Shown here in pieces: positions 58,195 through 64,000 of a DNA stretch of 64,000 bases. The stretch spans positions 97,610-161,609 of the forward strand of contig JAPPJZ010000079.1 of assembly GCA_028874365.1 (NCBI GenBank). The letters are read 5' to 3'. Position 1 is the stretch's first letter. The number at the start of each line of letters is the position of its first letter. A program made the position numbers and the translations under genes. The DNA is from Chloroflexota bacterium. Its GTDB lineage: Bacteria > Chloroflexota > Dehalococcoidia > Bin125. The notes under the pieces were generated by a model. The model ran no database searches. It had not been told where the DNA came from and saw nothing but the letters and a program-made list of their open reading frames with translations.

Positions 58195-58833
58195 TCAGCC
58201 GTAGAGCCGGTGCGCCTTGGCGTATCTCAGCGCTGCCAGGGGGACATCTGACGAAACGTCTTCTCCCCGGCGCAAACGCGCTCGCAACTGGGACGCCGAC
58301 AGATCGATCGGCTCCATGGGCACCCAGTCGAGCCAGCGGCCGAGGCCGTAGACGATCCGGTCGAGCTGGCGGCGGTCGAGTTCGGCTCCGGGCCGCACCG
58401 CTGCTGCGATGCGCGCACAGGTAAGTATCTCGTTGGGCTGGTGCCAGTGGGGTAGGTCGAGCACGGCGTCGGCGCCCATGATCCACCAGAGGTGTTTCGC
58501 TCCTCGGTCGCGGAGTTCTCGCACCGTGTCGAGCGTGTAGGTGGCCCCTTCACGCCTGATCTCGATATCCGACACCTCGAGCCCGCCGCGGCGTTCCTCC
58601 ACGGCGGCGCGGGTCATCGCCAGCCGGTGCCTGGCCGGCGTGACCGAGCGATCCCGCTTGCGCCAGGGGTCGCCGGCCGGGATCAGGATGAGCCGATCCA
58701 ACTGCAGCGCCTGTGCGGCTGCGTCGGCAAGGTGCAGATGGGCGCGGTGGAGCGGATCGAAGGTGCCGCCGAGGGCGCCGACCCGCTCATGCGACTCAAA
58801 GCGAAGCTCATCGGTTCGCGCCGCCTCCGCCAC
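58195..58833 (-). CDS. nadD: Nicotinate-nucleotide adenylyltransferase
   Basis: The 212-aa nucleotidyltransferase has the HxGH-type site VGALGGTFDPLHRAHLHLAD. IPAGDPWRKRD, KHLWWIMGADAVLDLPHWH and the C-terminal PIDLSASQLRARLRRGEDV (ISSTxIR equivalent) are present. It makes deamido-NAD from NaMN and ATP. The start is set at GTG 58833, which follows the obgE stop and has GGAG about 9 nt upstream. TTG 58857 and GTG 58851 are in-frame alternatives overlapping obgE. A ~20-residue leader precedes the active site in any case. obgE-nadD order is common in bacteria. Confidence 0.92.
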   Translation of the reverse strand: MAEAARTDELRFESHERVGALGGTFDPLHRAHLHLADAAAQALQLDRLILIPAGDPWRKRDRSVTPARHRLAMTRAAVEERRGGLEVSDIEIRREGATYTLDTVRELRDRGAKHLWWIMGADAVLDLPHWHQPNEILTCARIAAAVRPGAELDRRQLDRIVYGLGRWLDWVPMEPIDLSASQLRARLRRGEDVSSDVPLAALRYAKAHRLYG

Positions 58834-58838
58834 GTCCG

Positions 58839-60113
58839 CTAACGCTCCCACTCCCAACGGATCGAGGATCGGCCGATCCGCACCACATCACCGGGCCGGC
58901 AGCCCGCGCGATGTAGCGCCGCGGCGACCCCCCGCCGGTCGAGCCAGCGGTAGGTCTCGGCCAGGGCTTCGTCGTTGTCCAGTTCCATCATTGATACGAA
59001 CCGCTCCACCGACGTGCCTTTGACCGAGAAGGCGCCCGAGGAGATTTGTTCGACCTCGAATCGTCGGCCGTCCTGCCTGGGCTTCACCACCGGCACCTTC
59101 GCCTCTCGCGCAGGCTCCCCTTGGTCCAGTTCCGCCAGAGCAGAGGCACAAGCGGCGACGACGGCCTCGGCGCCCTCGCCGGTGGCAGCAGAGCAGAAGA
59201 GCGGCGCTTGCGGTAGGTCGGAGAACATCTCGGCGATCTCTTCGCGCAGCACGTCGACCTCTTCGAGGTCGACCTTGTTGATCGCAATGATCTGGGGCGT
59301 CCCCGCCAACGCCGCCGAGTAACCGGCTAGCTCACGGTCGACGAGTTCCTTGGCCCGGCGCGGATCGTCTTGCGAGCCGTCGATCAGGTGGACAAGCAGC
59401 CGGGTGCGCGACGTGTGGCGGAGAAAATCATGACCCAACCCGGCGCCTTCGGCTGCGCCCTCGATCAATCCAGGCAGGTCGGCCATCACGAACTCGTCCC
59501 AGCCCACCGAGACGACCCCCAGGTGCGGCTCCAGGGTCGTAAATGGGTAGTCGGCGACGCGGGGGCGTGCCGCCGTCAGGTAGCGCAACAACGATGATTT
59601 GCCCGCGTTGGGCAGGCCGACGATGCCGACATCGGCGAGCACGCGCAACTCCAGCTTGAGCCTCCGCCGCTCGCCGAGCTCGCCCTTCTGCGCCACGCGC
59701 GGCGTCTGGTTGGTCGCGCTGCGGAAGTACATGTTTCCCTGGCCGCCGCGGCCGCCCCAGGCGACGACCAGCGACTGCCCGTCCTCACTCAGGTCGACGA
59801 GTTGCTCCGCGTCCGCGCCCCTGACCTGCGAGACGATCGTGCCGACCGGCAGCTCGAGCAGCATCGTTGCGCCCCCGCGACCGCGCTTCTGGTTCGTTCC
59901 ACCGTTGGTCCCCGACTCGGCTCGAAATCGCCGCTGGCGTCGATAGCGGCGCAGCGTGTTCAACTGACCGTTCGCCACCACGACCACATCGCCGCCGCGA
60001 CCCCCTCGGCCTCCGTCAGGGCCGCCGCGGGGGACGAATTTCTCGCGGCGAAACGACACGGCACCGCGCCCGCCGGCACCGCCTTCGACATCGATCTCGA
60101 CTGCGTCGATCAT
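58839..60113 (-). CDS. obgE: GTPase ObgE/CgtA
   Basis: The 424-aa ribosome-assembly GTPase has a Gly-rich OBG domain (GGAGGRGAVSFRREKFVPRG and later GGRGGQGNMYF). The G domain has G1 GLPNAGKSSLL, G2/G3 YPFTTLEPHLG and DLPGLIEGA, and G4 AINKVDLEEVD. A C-terminal OCT domain contains FEVEQISSGAFSVKGTSVER. All nucleotide-binding motifs are intact. It is followed directly by nadD. A perfect DnaA box (60123-60131) lies 10 bp upstream of its start codon. Confidence 0.96.
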   Translation of the reverse strand: MIDAVEIDVEGGAGGRGAVSFRREKFVPRGGPDGGRGGRGGDVVVVANGQLNTLRRYRRQRRFRAESGTNGGTNQKRGRGGATMLLELPVGTIVSQVRGADAEQLVDLSEDGQSLVVAWGGRGGQGNMYFRSATNQTPRVAQKGELGERRRLKLELRVLADVGIVGLPNAGKSSLLRYLTAARPRVADYPFTTLEPHLGVVSVGWDEFVMADLPGLIEGAAEGAGLGHDFLRHTSRTRLLVHLIDGSQDDPRRAKELVDRELAGYSAALAGTPQIIAINKVDLEEVDVLREEIAEMFSDLPQAPLFCSAATGEGAEAVVAACASALAELDQGEPAREAKVPVVKPRQDGRRFEVEQISSGAFSVKGTSVERFVSMMELDNDEALAETYRWLDRRGVAAALHRAGCRPGDVVRIGRSSIRWEWER

Positions 60114-60122
60114 GCGTCGAGT

Positions 60123-60131
60123 TTATCCACA
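60123..60131 (+). promoter_or_regulatory. Perfect DnaA-box match (TTATCCACA)
   Basis: The nine bases TTATCCACA match the consensus DnaA box exactly and lie between obgE and dnaA. A single box may regulate obgE or be a chance hit. The 60114-60353 spacer shows no other exact box and no gene. Confidence 0.4.
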
Positions 60132-60353
60132 CCCTCGACGGCCATTCCGGATCCGAGAGCTGTAAGTAGTGAGTAGCGGGTTTGGATCGTTGTCGTTGTT
60201 GTCTGCGCATGGGGCAATGGGGATGAGCGGCCGACACTGCGTTCTGAGCAGGGTCTGGGCGGACTGCCAGCGTGGGCCGTCAGTGGAGCAGGGTGCCAGA
60301 CGATGGGACGAATCGTGGAACCGATGTGGAACGCAGGGAGGTTGGAGGCGGCC

Positions 60354-61760
60354 CTAGAGGTGCAGGCGCGAGCGAATCTCGGAGATCTGCTGCACCCACC
60401 ACTGGGCCTCGGAATCGCCGGTCTTGGTCAACAGGGACTCGACCTTGTCTCGACCGTGCAGCACGGTTGAATGGTCTCGCCCACCGAGTGCCTCGCCGAT
60501 CGCGTTGAGCGAGAGGTCGGTGTGGTGGCAGGCGAGGTACATCACGAGTTGACGGGCGCGCGCGGTTCGGCGGTCCTTGCGCGGAGAGGTGAAGAGTTCC
60601 GGGGCGACAGTCGTGACATCGGACGCGGCTGCGATGAGCTCGGCCACGGTCGGCTTGGCCTTGCGTGCTTCTTCGGGGATGTGCCCCGCCAATGCGCGCA
60701 TCACGACGGCCGGAGTTACGGGTGAGCGGTCGCTTTCGGCGTACACGCGAACACGCTGCAACGCGCCGAGCAAAGCACGGACGTTGGTGCCGCCGCGCTC
60801 GGCGATCATGTACGCCGTTTGCTCGTCGATGTCGAGCTTCCAGTCTCGGATCGTCCGCTGGAGAATCGCCAGGCGCAGTTCCAGGTCAGGTGGGTTGATC
60901 TCGACCACCAGCCCGCCCTCGAATCGCGTCACCAGCCGCTCGCTGAGGCCGGTCAGTCGCCGCGGAGGCATGTCGGAGGCGATCACGATTTGCCGCCCCC
61001 GCTTGTGCATCGCATTGAAGACGTTGAAGAACTCTTCCTGGGTCTGCGTCTTGCCACCCAGCTTTTGCACGTCGTCGATGATCAGCACCTCGGCCGATTC
61101 GTACTTCGCCTGGAAGGCAGCCCGCTCTCCGGCGCCGACGCTGTTGACGAACTGGCGTACGTAGGACTCGGTCTCGACGAGCACCGTGTAGTGGCGCTGC
61201 ATCGTGACGTGGGCGATGGCGTGCAGCAGGTGGGTCTTGCCCAGGCCCGAGTTGGCGTAGATAAACAGCGGGTTCGTGTCCTCGCCCGGATGGAAGGCGA
61301 CGCGCCTCGCGGCGGTGACGGCGATCTGGTTGGAAGTTCCCTCGACGAACCGCTCGAACGTCGCCTGATTGAGTACCGACGGGCGGCTGCGCGCGGGCTG
61401 GATTGGTTGGCCGCGATCGCCGTCGAGCGCGCTGGGAGATTCGGCGAAGTCGAGAGCGGGCGAGACCGGCTCGGGCCGCGCAGCGACCCGAAGTTCGATC
61501 TCCATCGAGCGCCCAGCGGCCTGCCGGACCGCGGATGCCAGCTGCGGGTAGTAGCTGCCGCGCAGGGTCTCGAGCTTGATTACCGTGGGCACGCCGACAT
61601 GGAGGACGCCGCCACGGATCTCGATCGCGTGGGTCTCGGCGAACCAGGTCTCATAGGTCTCTCGGTCGAGTGAGTCGCGCAGGAGTTGCAGTGTGCGCTG
61701 CCAGATGGCGCGGGGGTCGGAATGGGGGTCATTGAGCGATCGCGCGGACCGGGAGACCAT
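60354..61760 (-). CDS. dnaA: Chromosomal replication initiator DnaA
   Basis: The 468-aa initiator has N-terminal domain I (AIWQRTLQLLRDSLDRETYE) and a short variable linker. The AAA+ domain has Walker A ANSGLGKTHLLHAIAH, Walker B VLIIDDVQKLGGK and sensor-I IVIASDMPPRRL. Domain IV has the DnaA-box-binding helix-turn-helix LGGRDHSTVLHGRDKV near the C-terminus. The ISP region (TNQIAVTAARRVAFHPGE) starts the ATPase domain as usual. The start is ATG 61760. dnaN does not follow; instead obgE and nadD lie downstream. Confidence 0.97.
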   Translation of the reverse strand: MVSRSARSLNDPHSDPRAIWQRTLQLLRDSLDRETYETWFAETHAIEIRGGVLHVGVPTVIKLETLRGSYYPQLASAVRQAAGRSMEIELRVAARPEPVSPALDFAESPSALDGDRGQPIQPARSRPSVLNQATFERFVEGTSNQIAVTAARRVAFHPGEDTNPLFIYANSGLGKTHLLHAIAHVTMQRHYTVLVETESYVRQFVNSVGAGERAAFQAKYESAEVLIIDDVQKLGGKTQTQEEFFNVFNAMHKRGRQIVIASDMPPRRLTGLSERLVTRFEGGLVVEINPPDLELRLAILQRTIRDWKLDIDEQTAYMIAERGGTNVRALLGALQRVRVYAESDRSPVTPAVVMRALAGHIPEEARKAKPTVAELIAAASDVTTVAPELFTSPRKDRRTARARQLVMYLACHHTDLSLNAIGEALGGRDHSTVLHGRDKVESLLTKTGDSEAQWWVQQISEIRSRLHL

Positions 61761-62153
61761 GCCGCTCTCGCTTCCTTATGGAAATACTTCTGCGGGCGAT
61801 GCACGGGCCTCTGGCAGATTGACCAGAGAAGCCGCTCTGCGGAGAGGGTCGCTTGAGGGAACATACTAACCAGCGTGTGGGCACACAACAGCTATCCGGA
61901 GGAACCCCGGAAGTACGGTGCTGACCAGATAGCCTATCCACTTCTTCCCCAACTCATCCACGCGGTTCGTCCCGGTACTTGACAGTCCGCGTTACGTCTC
62001 CTGCGGGCCGGTGATCGGGCCCGTCCTTGATTCTGGCGTCCTACTCTCCGATCGCGCCTAGAATGCACGAGATAACGCTGTGAGGCGGCGTCCGGGTTAT
62101 CGGGAGATCATGTTTGCGGAGCCTCTGGACCCGCTGGCGAAGGGCGGTGAGCG
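61761..62153. other. dnaA-coaX intergenic region: candidate oriC
   Basis: This 393-bp gap separates divergently transcribed dnaA and coaX. It contains near-consensus DnaA boxes CTATCCACT (61934-61942) and TCATCCACG (61954-61962), and a weaker GCTATCCGG (61891-61899), all in one orientation. Several short hairpins (for example CTCTGG/CCAGAG at 61811-61830) are present. No clear AT-rich unwinding stretch is seen, so the assignment is tentative. Confidence 0.4.
61860..61888 (-). promoter_or_regulatory. Putative dnaA promoter
   Basis: On the minus strand TTGTGT (61888-61883) and TATGTT (61865-61860) are separated by 17 bp, about 100 bp before the dnaA start. The match to sigma-70 boxes is moderate and the spacing is ideal. 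Confidence 0.35.
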
Positions 62154-62930
62154 ATGTTGATTGCAATCGATATCGGCAACACGACCCTCCAGATCGGCGT
62201 GTTTAATGACCGTAAAATTGTCCACACTTGGCGTCTCGCTACCCAACATGACCGCCTGTCCGACGAATACGGCATCTTCGTAGCCTCGCTGCTGCGTTAC
62301 GAAGGGATTCAGATCAGCCAGATCGACGGGGCAATCATCTCGTCTGTCGTCCCACCGCTGGCGCCGGTCTTCCAGGATGTGTGTCGCAAGTTCCTGCGCA
62401 CCGAGCCGCTGCTGGTCTCGCCGCATATGCGCAAGCCGGTGCGAATCGGGATCGAGCACACCGAGGAACTCGGCGCCGACCGCATCGTGGATGCGGTGGC
62501 AGCAGTGTCGCGATATGGACCGCCGCCCTTGATCGTCGTTGACTTCGGGACGGCGACAGTGTTCGATGCCATCAATGAGCACGGCGTCTACATCGGCGGG
62601 GCGATCTCGCCCGGGATTGGGATCTCCACCGAGGCGCTCTTCAACCGAGCCAGCCGTCTGGCTCGGATCGACCTCGAGCGACCACCCGCGGCAATCGGCA
62701 CACGCACCGAGACGGCGTTACAGAGTGGGATTCTCTTCGGCTACGTCGGTTTAGTTGAAGGCATCATTGCCCGGTTCCGCCAGGAGCTGGGCAACGCCCG
62801 GGTTGTCGCGACCGGCGGTTGGGCACCGCGGATCGCCGAGGAGACCACGATCCTCGACATCGTCGACGAAGACCTGATTCTCTGGGGTCTGCGCGAGTTG
62901 TACTACCACAACGCCGAAGGCACTCCGTGA
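62154..62930 (+). CDS. coaX: Type III pantothenate kinase
   Basis: The 258-aa CoaX has the ASKHA phosphate-1 loop LIAIDIGNTTLQIGVF at residues 2-17. EELGADRIVDAVAA, VVDFGTATVFDAI and the GGAISPGIGIST block follow, with VVATGGWAPRIA near the end. It phosphorylates pantothenate, the first step of CoA synthesis, with a monovalent-cation-dependent mechanism. GGCGGTGAG precedes ATG 62154. It is followed after 5 bp by coaBC, so two consecutive CoA-biosynthesis genes form an operon. Confidence 0.95.
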   Translation: MLIAIDIGNTTLQIGVFNDRKIVHTWRLATQHDRLSDEYGIFVASLLRYEGIQISQIDGAIISSVVPPLAPVFQDVCRKFLRTEPLLVSPHMRKPVRIGIEHTEELGADRIVDAVAAVSRYGPPPLIVVDFGTATVFDAINEHGVYIGGAISPGIGISTEALFNRASRLARIDLERPPAAIGTRTETALQSGILFGYVGLVEGIIARFRQELGNARVVATGGWAPRIAEETTILDIVDEDLILWGLRELYYHNAEGTP

Positions 62931-62935
62931 CCACG

Positions 62936-64000
62936 ATGAGCGCGGGGAGCGAAGCGCCGACGCCGCAGCCGCTCCGGGGTCGCCGGGTGGCGCTGGGCGT
63001 AACCGGCTCGATCTCCGCCTACAAGAGCGTGGAGGCCGCGCGACGCCTTGAGGATGCGGGAGCCGTTGTTGATGTCGCGCTGACTCCGTCGGCGGCACGA
63101 TTCGTCCCGCCGCTCACGTTTCGATCGCTGGTCAAGGGCGAGGTCGCAACCGACCTCTGGGATCCGGCAGCGCCGGCCGAACAACACGTCGCGATGGGGC
63201 GCCGCGCCGACGCGATGTTGGTTGCGCCGGCCTCCGCGACGACGCTCGCCAAACTCGCTCACGGCATCGGCGACAACCCGGTCACTCTGACCGCGCTGGC
63301 GACGAGCGCACCATTGGTCGTCGCCCCGGCGATGGACTCGATCATGTACGGCCAGCCGTCGGTGCAGGCCAACCTCGAGTTGCTCAAGGCGCGCGGTGTC
63401 TTCATCGCCGGGCCGGCGATCGGACGGCTCGCCTCGGGGGGTCGCGGACTTGGTCGGCTGATCGAGCCGATCGAGCTGGCTGCCGCGGTGCGCTCCGCGA
63501 TTGGGCGGACCGTCGGCGACCTGAGGGGTCGGCACATCATCGTCACTGCGGGCGGCACGCGAGAGCCGATCGACCCGGTGCGTTTCGTGGGCAACCACTC
63601 CAGTGGGAAGATGGGCGTCGCGGTCGCCGAGGCGGCCCGCGACCAGGGCGCTGCCGTCACATTGATCACAACGCAGGCTCCGCCCGAGGGCCGCTATGGG
63701 ATCGTGGTGCGCTCTGTCAACACCGCAATCGAGATGCAGACGGAGATCTGGAACGCGGCGCGAGGCGCCAACGCACTCGTGATGGCAGCTGCCGTGGCCG
63801 ACTATCGCCCCGCCGAGGCGGCCGAGTCCAAGCTCAAGAAGCAGGATGCCGAGGAAGAAGGCATGACGCTCGAATTGGTAGAGAATCCCGACGTGATTGC
63901 GTCGATCGACGCGCCACATCTACTCAAGGTGGGCTTCGCCGCCGAGACGGATGACCTGATCGAGAACGCCAAAGCGAAGATCAAGAGGAAGGGTCTTGCC
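62936..64000 (+). CDS. coaBC: Bifunctional phosphopantothenoylcysteine decarboxylase/phosphopantothenate-cysteine ligase (3' end outside window)
   Basis: The 355 visible codons hold the flavoprotein CoaC domain (VALGVTGSISAYKSVEAARR, AEQHVAMGRRADAMLVAPAS) and most of the CoaB ligase domain. CoaB has IIVTAGGTREPIDPVRFVGN, HSSGKMGVAVAEAARDQGA and MAAAVADYRP with the Lys region after it. The PAMN motif reads PAMD. The loop that carries the active-site Cys in E. coli Dfp reads RLASGGRG, with Ser. Actinobacterial and, as far as I recall, chloroflexal CoaBC show similar replacements, so activity is likely retained. The frame is open at the window end. Confidence 0.94.
   Translation, partial: MSAGSEAPTPQPLRGRRVALGVTGSISAYKSVEAARRLEDAGAVVDVALTPSAARFVPPLTFRSLVKGEVATDLWDPAAPAEQHVAMGRRADAMLVAPASATTLAKLAHGIGDNPVTLTALATSAPLVVAPAMDSIMYGQPSVQANLELLKARGVFIAGPAIGRLASGGRGLGRLIEPIELAAAVRSAIGRTVGDLRGRHIIVTAGGTREPIDPVRFVGNHSSGKMGVAVAEAARDQGAAVTLITTQAPPEGRYGIVVRSVNTAIEMQTEIWNAARGANALVMAAAVADYRPAEAAESKLKKQDAEEEGMTLELVENPDVIASIDAPHLLKVGFAAETDDLIENAKAKIKRKGLA

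Noticed and set aside
61979-61984. TTGACA as a coaX -35 box
   Set aside because: No acceptable -10 box lies 16-18 bp downstream. TAGAAT at 62059 is far too distant.

Overview
The window is about 64 kb of GC-rich bacterial chromosome with dense, mostly well-spaced protein genes and frequent GTG/TTG starts. The gene set points to a heterotrophic member of Chloroflexota (SAR202/Dehalococcoidia- or Thermomicrobia-like). It combines MurT/GatD peptidoglycan amidation, a DUF1800/DUF1501 pair, many class III CoA-transferases, a CoaBC whose decarboxylase half lacks the usual Cys, and an ERG4/ERG24-like reductase. That placement is inferred from gene content; no rRNA is present to confirm it.

Layout. 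1-3.6 kb (minus): a cobalamin uptake/salvage operon (btuC-btuD-cobO-cobT, cobT cut by the window edge) behind a B12 riboswitch with a readable terminator/antiterminator. 3.65-10.2 kb (minus): a complete branched-chain amino-acid ABC operon (livK-H-M-G-F) with an MFS exporter at its 3' end; LivH is unusually long. 10.3-18.3 kb: a flavin monooxygenase, a sterol-reductase-like membrane protein and a Baeyer-Villiger monooxygenase, then a DUF1800-DUF1501-NHL cluster. 18.3-28.1 kb is an accessory region. It holds a 2,582-bp IS1595-family element with 24-bp perfect inverted repeats and an 8-bp target duplication, carrying a methyltransferase-HNH passenger gene frameshifted at a C8 tract. It also holds a kinase-like gene, a Fic protein, a Ser-rich anchored protein, repeat-like spacers and tRNA-Lys. 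28.2-34.2 kb: oxidoreductase, hydrolase, a tandem CoA-transferase and an aldolase. 34.3-40.6 kb: an ECF sigma/anti-sigma pair overlapping into the riboflavin cluster ribD-ribE-ribBA-ribH, with RibD fused to an acetyltransferase-like domain. 40.7-45.9 kb: an apparent selenoprotein (AhpD-like peroxidase with CxxU and a SECIS-like hairpin), a hydrolase, an enoyl-CoA hydratase and a second tandem CoA-transferase. 45.9-55.3 kb (minus): M23 peptidase, metal-binding protein, GatD/MurT, site-2 protease, TatA, XdhC proteins, YchF-like GTPase, Nudix and TrmO. 55.4-64 kb: gyrB, nadD, obgE, dnaA, then divergent coaX and coaBC; the dnaA-coaX gap is a candidate oriC.

Main results: (i) a likely unannotated selenocysteine codon in a two-domain AhpD-like protein (UGA at 41077-41079); (ii) a passenger-carrying IS1595 element whose methyltransferase-HNH gene may be switched by a homopolymer; (iii) several unusual protein architectures (RibD plus GNAT-like, an expanded LivH, MurT without zinc-ribbon cysteines). 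All function calls come from reading motifs; no database search was made.
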